The notes under the pieces: generated by a model
Databases searched by the model: none
What the model saw: only the letters and a program-made list of their open reading frames with translations
Told to the model about the DNA's origin: nothing
Program-made: the position numbers and the translations under genes
Shown: in pieces, positions 1-13,000 of the stretch
Numbering within the stretch: position 1 is the stretch's first letter
Layout: each line of letters opens with the position of its first letter
Source: Anadara kagoshimensis
Lineage: Eukaryota > Mollusca > Bivalvia > Arcoida > Arcidae
DNA length: 64,000 bases
Direction: 5' to 3'
Assembly: GCA_021292105.1 (NCBI GenBank)
Contig: CM037874.1
Location: 27,225,083 to 27,289,082 of the forward strand

Positions 1-1328
1 GTTAGACATACAAGTGCCAAAGACAGTATGAAGGACATGTGTGCCAAATATGAAACCTGTAACAACACTAAGAGAAAATATCTGACAAGAGTCAAAGAAA
101 CAAAAGGAATTAGTAAATTCAATGAATTTAGATCCCCTACTAGTAGGTTCTCTCTTACGTTCAAAGGGCAATAACTCTACAGAAAATGAGCAAACCAACT
201 CAGGTAACGATATGCACATCTCCTATCAATGCTGTTGTTTCATGAAATAGTACTTCATAGCTTAGAAGAATTTGTGCAGACAAGCATTTTCAGCGGAAAG
301 ACGGACAGACGGAAACTTGATTTAATATCCCCCTCTTTCTTTGAAAAGTGAGAGATAATAAAATATTATGTGCCAAGTCTGCCTGTGAAAAATAACAAAA
401 TTGCTATACAAATGTTGATATCATTTCACTACATTCTACATCTTTATTTCTACTGCATAAGCAACTATTGTCTTCTTCTTTAAGTATAATTTTCTTTTAT
501 CATAAACTTAGCAAACCTAAATACTATGACAGTAGTTATGGTATTTAAGATTTTCATATTTTCATTTTGTTATGCAATGAAAGAAATGAACATTTTGCAA
601 ACTGCTATAAGAAAAATTCAAATGTCTTTATGCACCTTCCATATAACATGACGTCACTGAGGGTCAATTTTTTTATGCAAAAAATAACAGAAAAGGTGTG
701 ACCAATCAAAATGCTTGAAACAAAGAAGAATTGTATTATACAAGAATAATTGTTATAACATATTTTAAGAGTGAGTGCAGAAATATCATTCATTAGTATA
801 TATAATTGTCAATTAATTGAAAGGATTTCTATAAATAAAGAAAATAAATACATGTACAATGTATACGTGCTAGTAAAATGAACATAAAAAGGTTTGTTTT
901 GTTACAAAACTGTAGAACACAAATCCCTGGGTAATGAACAAACAAAAAGTAAATAAATCTGATATGATTATCTATGAATTCTATTTTACATCTTTTCAGA
1001 TTTTCAATTTTACCAAAAGAAAACTTAGCTCACACACCTATAAATGTATCTATCTTACTAACATCCTCAAAACTAGTACATGTACATCTTAATTTAAGCA
1101 AACAAACTTATAAAATTGAGCCAAAAATGGTTATTATTGAATATGGAAATATCCTCTTCTCCGATTTGTCTAGAAAAGACTAGGACAGTTTTCTACCATG
1201 TAATAATATTCCAATATAAATACTAAAATATAATAATAGATGCATGACAGAGTTTGTCAACATTGTTTAAGATGATATCACATAAAAGTATGATATGCTG
1301 TTTTGATGATGCATGGTAGTGCCGCGAG
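1..1328. other. AT-rich non-coding flank
   Basis: No exon, RNA gene or inverted-repeat element could be supported here. Open frames are short and have no recognisable content. A short motif AAGGGCAATAACTC near 166-179 resembles wording seen inside other repeats of this window, so part of this stretch may be decayed repeat. Confidence 0.4.
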
Positions 1329-1536
1329 TGGAGTAATGAAGTTTTTCATCCAGTCAATTCTTTTACTTATTTTGCAGTGTGGAGGAGGAAACTAGAGTGC
1401 CTGGAGAAAACCACCAACATTTGGCAAGCAAACTGACAAACATTCTCACACTAGGATCAGTGTGACTCGAACCTAAAAAGTGAGAGAGGTACAGTGATTG
1501 TAAGTGGGTGCTTTAGACCACCTAGACACTGAGGCC
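1329..1536 (-). mobile_element. tRNA-derived SINE, family 2 (diverged copy)
   Basis: On the minus strand this starts with a tRNA-Leu/Ser-like head: GGCCTCAGTGTCTAGGTGG as A box, and a B-box-like GGTTCGAGTC near 1467-1476. A body follows that reads, on the plus strand, 'tggaggaggaaac..agagtgcctgg..gaaaaccaccaac'. The same body recurs at 6509-6745, 8290-8480, 8899-9105 and 9929-10265, so this is a dispersed family. No clean target duplication was found. Confidence 0.6.
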
Positions 1537-1580
1537 TAAGTAGTGCAATTATGTGTACTGGTTCATATTAACACTTTCAC

Positions 1581-1677
1581 TGCCAATCACGACTCTAGTC
1601 AAATTTACCATTCAGTGCCAATGGCGACTTCAGTCAAGTTTACCATTTAATGCCATGAGCGACTCTAGTCGAAATTG
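1581..1677. repeat. 35-bp tandem repeat, three copies
   Basis: Three units start with TGCC at 1581, 1616 and 1651, exactly 35 bp apart. Each contains a GACTYYAGTC-type segment, and the last copy is shortened. Nothing suggests coding. Confidence 0.75.
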
Positions 1678-3540
1678 ATTAGTGTGTTCGTTTACATTGT
1701 CAATACAGTATTCAAAGAGCGACAACTCCTAAGTTTTTAATTGCATCTTATAGCTGATAACGTAAGCGACATTTTGATATATAATATGTGGGGGTTTCCC
1801 TATGTAAATCAAGGCATGGATTGAAAATGAAAGTAGAAATTATAGGGAAACAAAGGAATGTTTGGCACTGGGGAGTTATGTTCTTGAGGGAGCTGGCATA
1901 TATAGACCCTTTTTTGAGGTATGTGGCAGCGAAAGTGTTAAAGTTGTGTTACAAAGCAGTATACATGTATTGTTATTTAATGTAGTTTTGTATAACTGTA
2001 AAGTGATCAGAAATGACCTTATCTTGTTTTGTAGATCTAAAATTTACTTCCAACAATTCATTTTTCACTTACTTCCATCATCATCTGAATGCAAATTCAA
2101 AGTTAGACAAATTAAGTCTTCATTAACAATATCACAAAATGCCACTTAAATAGATTTAAATCAACAACCTAAACAAACTGCATCATATATATATATGCAC
2201 AAATATCATTGACCTGACTGCTTGACCTTTCACTAGTAACATTGATATAGGAGAATTTACCCAATACATGGGTAACGTTAGGATTCATAGTTAATGCATA
2301 CAAAGTGCACATGTTCAGTGTTTCTCATTATGTTGATGAAATAAACACTTGTGTTCCCTATACATGTAGATAAATGTAATGGTCAGCAATAAATATTTAA
2401 ATTACTAAAGGTCAAGTGGACAGGTCAATGTTGTTTGCCTATACCTGTACATGTCAATGCTAAATAGAGTTAACTTTCCTTACACACAGAAATCATTCTT
2501 TCCATTAGACCACCTGTATTTTTAGATCAATGCACCATTAAAGATTGTCCAGGAAGAATAACGCAATAATAATAATGCAAAAACTGACAAATAAATATCC
2601 TAATGCCAGATTTATGTGTACAGATATGATTTAGGTTTCCACAAAATTGAAATTATTAAAAGCCAAATTTCCACAATTTGTGGAAAAACATGTATAGTTC
2701 AATATAAAGTATTTTAATTGTAAATTTGCTAAAATTTGTGATTTTTGAAAGAATTTCTCAGAAATCTGTCGTCAATGGCAATTTTGGTAATCAGGAATGG
2801 AAACATAGCATTATAGATTTTCACCTCCTATCAGCATTATAAATAAGTATTATTGATTAAATAAATTGATCCATCTTTACAAAATAATGATGATTCACTA
2901 ATAGAAAATCCTAATCAATGATATAAGTATACAGTTATCACCTTATAACATGCATACATACAAACAATGATTTAGGTTCAATCGTGTATCATTGGATAGC
3001 TGTCCCTATACTGATTTTTTACATTTACCCCAAATGTTCTGTTCAATTTCCAAAAATTCTTGGCTTTACATTAACAGTTAAATAAATATAGTTATTTTCA
3101 TATTCAAAACATAAACTTTTTTCAGCATGTATACATGTATATGTTCACAATCAAGTGTTCTATAACAGAAATTGTCTAGTCTCAGACAATAGGAAAATAC
3201 AGTATTTATTCACACATTTGGGACAGGTATCAGGAACAGGTATCAAATGACACACAGACGAAACCCCACAAACATACAAGTAATTCACACACACTCATAT
3301 CTAATAGAAAATAATAGTTCTACATAAATGTTGCAGGGTATCACATGGTGAATTGTTGAACCACATAAATGTACGGTACAGACATGTTAAAAGTTTAACA
3401 TCAAGCTAATGAAAAGGAGTCAAAATTAGGCTGCTGAGTAGCAAGTGGTCAACATATGGCTAGCTGGTGACTGAAAAACTGCCAAAAGATAGATAGAAGT
3501 TGCCAAAAATCGATAATGCAAATCAGATGAAAAAATGGTA
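1678..3540. other. AT-rich non-coding stretch downstream of GOSR1
   Basis: I see no exon with splice sites, no RNA gene and no repeat with clear ends in this stretch. It presumably contains intergenic sequence beyond the 3' end of GOSR1, whose polyadenylation site could not be fixed. Confidence 0.4.
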
Positions 3541-3719
3541 CAGTCTAACCTGCCTTAAAGGCCACCTCTATATAAGAACCACCTGCTGATAAAGGCCAGC
3601 AGAATTTTATCCCAATTGTTCTTTATTCATATTATTTAAACATGTATATAAAAGCCACCTGCCTATAAAGGCCACTTTAACTGGTTCCCTTGTGTGGCCT
3701 TTATAGACAGGTTTGACTG
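3541..3719. mobile_element. TA-flanked MITE, 'CAGTCAAACCTG' family, copy 1
   Basis: The terminal inverted repeats are CAGTCTAACCTG on the left and, read inward from the right, CAGTCAAACCTGTCTATAAA. A TA dinucleotide flanks each end (3539-3540 and 3720-3721), as expected of Tc1/mariner/pogo-type insertion. The 179-bp body is built from repeated 'ggccacct..tataaaggcc' modules and has no coding capacity. Related copies are at 10941-11118, 11634-11837 and 63750-63907. Confidence 0.85.
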
Positions 3720-3968
3720 TAGTATTATTCCGATGATCTTTTTGTGTTTGTCGAGTCTTGTAGGTAGATAACTGGACTTGTGTTGCTGAGTTAGGTTGAG
3801 AATTTTTTGTTATAGCTGCCAAGAGGGGCTGAGATGAGCTGCAGATTTGACACCAATTTGTTATATTAGCTTCATGTTTAACTTTGGACATGTCTGTACA
3901 GTATTTCATTCAAACATTCAAACATCATCTTTAACAACACAATAAGTCACATTGATGTAGATGTATCA

Positions 3969-4093
3969 CTAGTGGAATGCGTACAACAATAAGATGATTA
4001 TACACGTTGCTATCACACTTGCTAATATTATTGAGTCTCTTCGCTTCCTAAAATTTATCCTTTGCACCAAATTATTTATAATAGGAAAACGAT
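3969..4093 (-). CDS. GOSR1: GOSR1 exon 8 and stop
   Basis: The acceptor is catatcag|ATC. The exon encodes RFPIINNLVQRINFRKRRDS, then a hydrophobic anchor ending LLLYAFH and a TAG stop at 3971-3969. The final FRKRRDS plus tail anchor is diagnostic of GOS28. Confidence 0.96.
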
Positions 4094-7000
4094 CTGATAT
4101 GTGTTAAGGAAAAATGGTGATTCATTTTCTTGTTTAGCTGAAGAAGTATATTTAACAATGAAAGATACAAAATGACAAACAAATTATTTGAGTTAGGATG
4201 GTGTTCAAACTATAAAGCTGATGAGATGAGTTTGAAAACAGTATTAGATTAAAAAATAGATACCGGTAACATTTTTTAAATTGCCAATGGTTTTGTTGTA
4301 CAGGGTGAGTGAAATAGTGATGGTCAGTTTTGAGTCATAAAGACAACCCCAGTACTGAAGACAAAAATACACATGTGTACACACAAACTGACAGACTTTA
4401 ACAAACTAGGATCTGCCTAAGTTCTACCGTTCTACCAGAAATGAATGCACCAGCTGTAAGTGAATTTTTTATAAAACTACCTGGTAACATGTACACAATT
4501 CACTATATGTATGTACCATAAAAATGAGGATTCCATTATCCTGACATGCCTGCTTTGAAACCAGATTTCAAGGTTTGGTCAAAAGAACATACAACATTTT
4601 GTTCTAAATGCTACAACTTACTTAAGTTTGTTAAAAAGAACAGTCAATACCCATTATAAGTTTTGGTTGAACTTAGTTGGGGTCTGAACCATCAATCATT
4701 CAAATGAGCACTCAATCAACTGAGCTGTTAATGTTTTGCTACATTTTACTACCTCTTTAAACTGAAAGACAAAACATACTGCTCCATATAGACAGAATTT
4801 TAGTAAACAAAAACAAACCTACTATTCCATGTCCAGATCACAATACCAAAAGCAAAGTAAAAACTTTGAAAACTGGCAAATTAAGTTAAAAATTGTGAAT
4901 GTCCATCAGGGAAACAATATTACTGCAATAGCACATGTACGGTAAAACCTCGTTATAATGCCCCTCGATAACTTTGCCACCTCGCTTATTGCCACACTAT
5001 TTTGCAGTTCCAAAATCTATTTTGTTTATGTTTTTCTTTATCTGCCTCCCCCAATTTATCGCCAAATCCCTTTATAATGCCAAATTTTGACTGAACAAAT
5101 GGTGGCGATGAATCAAGGTTTTACTGTATGTCAATTTGGAAATGTTTCAAGTTTATTCAAGGTTTATATTTCACAAGGTTTCACTATACATATATAACCC
5201 TGAGTGACAGATAAAGTGAGTGAGTGAGTAATGGTGTTTAACGTCCCAGTCAAGAATATTTCACTTATATCGAGACGTCGCCAGCTATAGGCGAAGGTGC
5301 AGAAATTTTGCCTGTGCGTTGCGCTGATGGCATTATACAGCAGGGTTCTTTAGCGTGCCAAGCCCACTGTGACACGGGACCTCGTTTATTTTAAGTTCCC
5401 ATCCGAAAGAACCGTGACTTTCATTTCGTAATGCCGAGTGCTTGGCAAAAGAACAGTCACTACCCACTTTCAAGTCTTGGGTCAGAAACGGCCGGGGATC
5501 GAACCCACGACCTCCCACTTACGGAGCGAGCACTCTACCAACTGAGCTACCGCAGTGGTTGAAGATAAAGATAAAGGATACTCATTATACTGTTCATTTT
5601 TTGTGTAACACCACCAAGCATTTTCTTCTGGGACTCTAAATTTTCTTTTGTAGATATTGCAACACTGTAAAGACAGAATAGGAAATTGAAATATATTACT
5701 TGAAAGGCTGAAGCACAAAAAACAACAATGACAAAACAATTTTGATAACTTGAAATGTTCTTGCATGCCCTGGATAATCAAAAACAAACATGAATCACAA
5801 TCCAAAAGTAAAAACTTTGGAACTGATAACATTTTAATTATTTGATTTCAGTTAGTTTTCTTTGTTTTTCCTTCACTCAAGCATCCCCTAGATTACTGAT
5901 GTTTAAATACCGGTATACAGATTTTACAATTTCTTTTCTTTTTATGCATTTATTAGTTTACAGATGTCAGAATTACACTGTACAGTAAACAGTAATTTAT
6001 CTCTATCAGTTTTTTCTGCATTATGTTAATATCAGTTAAAACCAAAATATACAAACCTGATTTGATCATCAATCATTCTTTCAGAACTAAAAATAAAGAG
6101 CAAAGATTTTATTAGTTATTACTTATTGCTCCTACTTAAATGTCAAAAATATACAAGGTTAGCTCCAACTCCTAATGTTTAGTCGCTAGTAATATTGCCA
6201 GAAGCCAAATCTTTATGCCTAAATTTGTGCAACCACTGCAGTACCTCAGTTGGACATGTTGAAAGAGTGCTCGCTCGATAAGTGGGAGGCTGTGGGTTTG
6301 AACCCAGATCTAGTCTGACCCAAGACTTGAAAGTACATGTTGGTAGTGACTGTTCTTTTGCCAAGTACTCAGCATTACAACACTAAAACTGTTTTTTGAG
6401 AGCCAAATACCCTCCTCTCCTCAACATTGACCTCCTGACCTTGACCTTTGACTTATGCACATAAATTTGGTATGTGACACATCGTTTGCATGCCCAATGT
6501 TTCCCTGCAGATCTCGGGTGGCAGTGTTGTTTAAAGTGTGTGTCTAAGAATCAAAGTGCCTTTAAATGCCTAGGTTCGAATACCACTCTGGCAGATCCTA
6601 GTGTGAGAAACTTTGCATATCATTTGCTGAAGGTCAGCAGTTTGCTCTAGGCTCTCTGGTTTCCTCCATAATTCCACAAATGACTGCTGATATAAGTGAA
6701 AGAAACTTGATTGAGGCAAAAAACACCATTACTCTACTACAATAGTTTTCTGGTAACAGTTCTAGGTTGTTTCTGTGAGAAGTTTAAGAATGAACAAAAA
6801 AAGAAAAAACACTACAATAACTCATTCTAGGATTCTCTCAAGTGAGCTAAGAATGGAAACGGTTACAATTTTAACATCAGTGGAATCAAAACATCACTGA
6901 GTAACATCAATGTGTAACTTTTTTGGCAAATACTTACTTTCTTATATGATCATGTTCTTTTAAATATAAATCTGTTCTTCTATTTAAACCAGAATTATTT

Positions 7001-10000
7001 TTATATGCACTGTAAACACAAAATATAGGAAAATATACATCAAATTATAGAAATTATTATATATATAATGGCCATTGACTATCTGATGGTGGTGTTTATA
7101 AACATGGGTGGGTCTATATAGTGTGTCAAGTTTGACCTGGCTGTTTGACTTTTATATGGATCTTTTCAATAGTTTTTATATAAATCACATCAAGTTATAT
7201 CATAATGTTGGCTTAAATTTGAAAACATAACCTGTTTTCTTAATGCTTGGGTCAGGATGACCCCACCAACTATGAGCACTGAACATGTTAACCAATGCCA
7301 GATAATGATATTACGGTATATTGTCATTAAATGCTTAGCATGATACTTATTATATTAAATACATTTGTACAATGCATATATTTTAAGCGACATTTCCATC
7401 AAACCTACAAGATTTATACCAATTACCTAATATCTCGTCTAACAGAGCCTAACAAATCTTCTCGTTCTCGTATAGCTGTGATATTAGCTTTGGTTTTCTG
7501 GAATTCATTAGAGTAATCCTGTAGGATATCTCTGTGACGCTGTAGGGTATGTAGTAACGCTGCGCTCGGTGAGCTCATACTTATATTCTGTGTAAAATCT
7601 GCCATTCTGTCATTTACTTCTTGAAGCTGAAACAAAATAATTTAATATGTAAAACTTTCTGGAACATCCAAAAGAATTAAACAGTATATGAACAAGTTAT
7701 ATGTATCGATCTATATTATGGTAAGACCCTTGACATATACTGGTACTTGCGTTTATAGATTGTAGGTCTTCATTACATCACATGTTAATATGTTGAATAC
7801 CGGGTAGTCATTGAATAACAACATGAAAACTATTTCATGTAGAAATCATCATGTAGACAACATGTAACAACAGGACTATACCTAAACAGGACTATACTAA
7901 ATGTAGTCCCTCAACATCCAGGTATAGTCCCTCAACATCCAAGTCTAGTCCCTCACCGAGGGAGTGTTTATTACTGTTGAACATCCACCATGCTGATTTG
8001 AAAATTAATTAAAACAAAAACATGTTATGGACTAATTTTATTATGGAACTCTCCCAAGGCAACTGTTGTCTGGAGAGATTATAGATCTATTATGAGCCTC
8101 TCCAGACAATACAATAGGAGAACAAATCCCTCGGGAGAGTTCCATAATAAATTAAGTACATCACATGTTTTTGTTTAAATTTTCAAATCAGCATGATGGA
8201 TGTATTATTTTATTGATCCCTACCGCTAACCTGTTGATAGAATTGAAGTTTTACTTGCCCAGCCAAGATCCTTTCACCAATATCAAAAAGGTAGTGGAGA
8301 AACCCAGAGTGACTAAGGAATACAAACAAACTTCACCTACATCACTTCAATCGAGATGGATATTTCTAGGATGGAGAAAACCAGACCTCACAAGGAAACC
8401 ACCAACCTCCAGCAAGCTAATTCACAATCTTTCTCACTCTAGGATCTGTCCAGAGTGGAACCTAGGTGGTGACAGACACCAATATAGGTTTGAAGACCAT
8501 TCAGTCACCATAACCTTAAAACCCTGCATCACTATTAGCACTGATGTAATAACTGTTTTAATTAGCACTGATGTAAGTAATAACTGTTTTAACAACAAAC
8601 CTTGGATAATAACTGTTCTATCTCCATAGCCATAGTGTCAAACATGTGTTCACTACTGGATTTGTTTATAAGTGGAGCAGATTCACTGTAAAATACACAC
8701 ACAAAAATATCTAAATGCATGTTAAATATGAACAAGATTTTATAGTCTTTACAGGTTTACACCATATAAACTGTAATACGAAAAGCCTGAAAATGAAGGC
8801 AAAAGTTGTATTTCAACTCAAGTAATAGAAATAAACAGGTACATGTATGTGTCATTTGAATTTTCTGAAATTGAGTGTGTGGTAATATGATATGGAAATG
8901 AGTGGTGGAGTGGAGTGGAGCAATGGTGTTTCGCACTCGTCAAGTTTCTTTCACTTACATCAACACAGTTAGTTATGAGATGGTGGAAAGCAAACAGGCG
9001 AACTTGCACCAGGATCTGACCAAAGACTTAAACCTAGGTGTTGAGATTCACTGTGTTCTGAAAGCCACCACTTTAGACCACATGGCCACTGAGGCCTCTG
9101 GGCTATCAAAAACAAGTCCTTTTTATTTAAGGTATTTTTTCACAAATTTGCTATTTTTCAAAAATTAGTGGCCTTTGGCTATTTGACTACAAGGGTTGAG
9201 TTGAGTTGAGTATGGTGTTTAACATCTCAGTCAAGAATATTTCACTTATCATGCTTATATCAAGATGTCGCCAGCTAATGGCGAAAGTACAGAAATTTTG
9301 CCTATGCATTGAGCTGATGGCATTATACAGCAGGGTTCTTTAGCGTGCCAAGCCAACCATGACACAGGACCTCGTTTATTTTAAGTTCCCATCCAAAAGA
9401 ACCGTGACTTTCATTTTGTAATGCAGAGTGCTTGGCGAAATAACAGTCACTACCCACTTTCAAGTCTTGGGTTAGACCAGGCAGGGGTTCGAACCCACAA
9501 CCTCCAACTTACAAAGCGGGCACTTTCCCAACTGAGCTACCGTAGTGGTGATTTTTTTTGCTACAAGAAATGGAAAGGTAGAATAGGCTAAAATAGTGGT
9601 TTTTAATATGAAAAACACATATGTACAAATAAATCATAACTTATTCTGAAGTCCCCTTGTATGAAATGGTTTCCTTCAGAATTTTTACATACAGATTTGA
9701 AAAGCAACATACAGTTAAGGTACCTGTATCATTCACTATTCATACCAACATAATTATAAGCAGGTAAGCACATGTACTCAAAGCCATGCTCAAGATTTTT
9801 TTTTTTTCAAAAAAAATTTGATCATTTAATAAAAAGTTTGTGATAATATCTGATGGATAAGAACCTTACATAATTATATAAATGACATGCTATTTTTATA
9901 CTGGTACAAATAAGCCTTTCAAAATATTGAATGGAGTGGAGTAAAGTAATATTTTTATGCGCAAGACTCTTTACTTATACCGAGAAAGTTGGTTCTGAAT

Positions 10001-13000
10001 TGGTGGAGAAAACCAGAGTACCAAGAGACAACAACAGACCTAAAGTAATGTTTCTTTATGCTCAACACTCAGACACTTATATAGAGGCAGTCAGTTCTGA
10101 ATTGGTGGAGGAAATCAGAGTGCCCATAGACAACCACAGATCTTCAGCAAGCGAACTGACAAATTTTCTCACACTATGATCTGCCCAAGATTTGAATCTA
10201 GGCTGTGGGACACTCTGTGATCTATGGGTGCACACTTTAGAGCACTTAGCCACTGTGGCCCTCTGAAAACATTGAAACATACCATCAATATTACTAAAAA
10301 TTCTACAACTCACCTTTATTATTTTCTATGACATCTAAACTCTTTATATTATTGAGCTTGTCAATTGAGATACATATAATTGATGAAAGAATGACCATTT
10401 TACACGGTCCTAAGATGGATTTCCATGAATTTCCATAATTCTGTTTCTTGTTTTCACCCACTTTGACAAATTTAATCCGAGCATTATAAGACTGAACCGA
10501 AATTTTAACGCTCTTAAAAAATATCAAAATCTGTAACACTTGTCAAAAGTTTGTTTTCAAAACTCTTTTTTTAAATACCTTTCTTTTATTATACATGTAA
10601 TCAAATCTACTGGTACTAAATTGATCTATCATTCTATAAAATTTAGAGAAAAAACATGCTATGATAAAAGCCTTTATCTCAAATAAAATATTTTCAACAA
10701 ATAAGCTTGTTAGTTACACGTTTATCATGTATATAGCCTTGCATGCTCATCAAAACCCAAGAAATATTTATAAACATGCAGACCCAATAATATGAAACTG
10801 AAATAAGTAAACATCACATATTGTTTTACTAACTGGTATATATGTATCATAAAATTGACCATGTACTGGTATTCTGGTGTGCCATTGGTTAAAATATTTG
10901 TGACAAAACTGCAAAGCAAAGAAAGGTTTAGATACCAGTATAGTCAAACCTGTCTATAAAGCCACCCAAAGTAACCAGTAAAAGTGACCTTTATGGGCAG
11001 CTGGCCTTTATATGCAGGTTCAAATAATATGAACAAAGAACAATCGGGATACAAATCTACTGGCCTATATAAGCGGGTGGCCCTTATATAGAGGTGGCCT
11101 TTAAGGCAGGTTCGACTGTACATTGAATTAAGAACATTTTTCTAAATTTATGTATATGTTTGAAGTATTTAAAGGGAAATAACTTGCTTTAAGGTGGTGC
11201 ATTGGTTACTTTTACCATTTCAGGACCTGAAATTCAGGTTTTTGTGACTTTTGTGACATTTAGCACATTTTCACATATCAGGCTGAGACAGGCTCCAGTT
11301 TCACAATTATTTCTTCATCAAAATTTTCCTTAACTTAAATCTGGCAATTTTGTCCATTTTTTCATCATATTAAAATAAGAAGTTTCAAAAAAATTAGAAC
11401 ATAGATGGCATAAGCTTGAAATGATCTTTAAAATGAATGACATCTTAAATTCATAAAAAATCTTAAGAATTAACAAAATTATTAAGACTTCAAATTTGAC
11501 AGATTTAAGTTAAGGAAAATATTAGCTAAGAATTTTTTGTGAAACCGGGGCCTTTCTTCACTGGCTGATATAAATGGATGGATAAATATTTTTATGGTTT
11601 TACAGAATACCAGTTAAATAAATGCTCAGGATACAATCAAACCTTCTTGTAAAGACCACCAAATTTAATTTTGAAGACTTTTGTAGGCACGTATGAGTTG
11701 AGTAATGGTGTTTAACATCCCTGTCAAGAATATTTCACTTATGTAAATTGAGACGTTATAAGCACACATGAGTCTGTACTGCCCCTTAAAGGTCTGCTAG
11801 TCTTTTATTAAGGTGGTCTTTACAACATGTGTGACTGTATCATAACAAGCTGAGGATAATACATGACCATATAATAAAGCAATACCTTTCCCAAAAACCC
11901 CAACTTCCATACCTTGAACTGTTAGTCTGATCAGCAGTAACAGCTGTAGCAGTAGCACTAATAAAATCAGGTAACTAGTTAGTTAGTATGTTATCAAGTC
12001 AAAATATCAGGTAACATGCTATCAGTTACTAATTATCTTAACTTGTTGGTCATAAAAAATTAGACTTTGGTGACAATGGTCTGCTTGAGTTTTAATTAAA
12101 AGGTTTTTTTCTCTCTAAATATGACTCTCCTCCTTAATTTCTTGTACCTGACCAACTTAAAGTTATGGCTAGATATATTGATTGAATGGGGTTTTGTGTC
12201 TCAGTAAAGAATATATCAATTATATTGAGATGTCACCAGCTATAGGTTAAGTGGCAGAAACTTTTACCTTTGCAGTGCACTCAGGGCAATGTGCAGGGAG
12301 GGTTCTTTAGTGTGTCAAGTCTGCAGTGATATTGGGCATACGTTCTTGGACACACTGATTTTTATTTCTAAATGGTGAATGCTTGACAAAAAATTAGTCA
12401 CTACCTATTTTCCAGTCTTGGTCAGACCCTGACAGGGGCTCAAACCCAGATCTCCCACATACAAAGTGTGAATCCTGATCTACCACATACAATGTTAGCG
12501 CTCTACCAACTAAGCTAACATAGTGGCAATTGATAAGATGTGGCATCTACATAAAATTTCAAGTTGGCTAGATACAATAAAACCAAAGGGGGGGGGGGAG
12601 TTTTTAATCTGTTTATGAATCTTTTGGTCTGAAATGATGTGAGATGGAAATTATCTTACTCTCCATAAAAAATTAAGTCACAACTAATAAATTTTAATTT
12701 TTATCTAGCTCAGCATCTGAAAATTGGTTAATATTCTACATAGCTTTTATCTAATTGATTATAAAATCTTCAAAATAAAGTAAAATAAAAAACTTTGCAA
12801 AATAAAAACTAACTACAAAGTTTAGGTCCAGAGCCTCTGGACTGTCCTAAACTTTAAACCCTAACTTAAATTCTAAAGATTAAGGAAAATTCCTGTAAAT
12901 TTAATTAATACACAACAACAATTTACATTGATTTAGTATTAATTATTTATGAAATTATCTAACTGTATCACAAACCTTCCATAATCCTGTTGTGTTGAAT

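Noticed and set aside
5430-5562. Functional tRNA gene on the minus strand
   Set aside because: A and B boxes are present, but the sequence continues into a SINE body, is flanked by a target duplication, and recurs in several copies with no complete cloverleaf.
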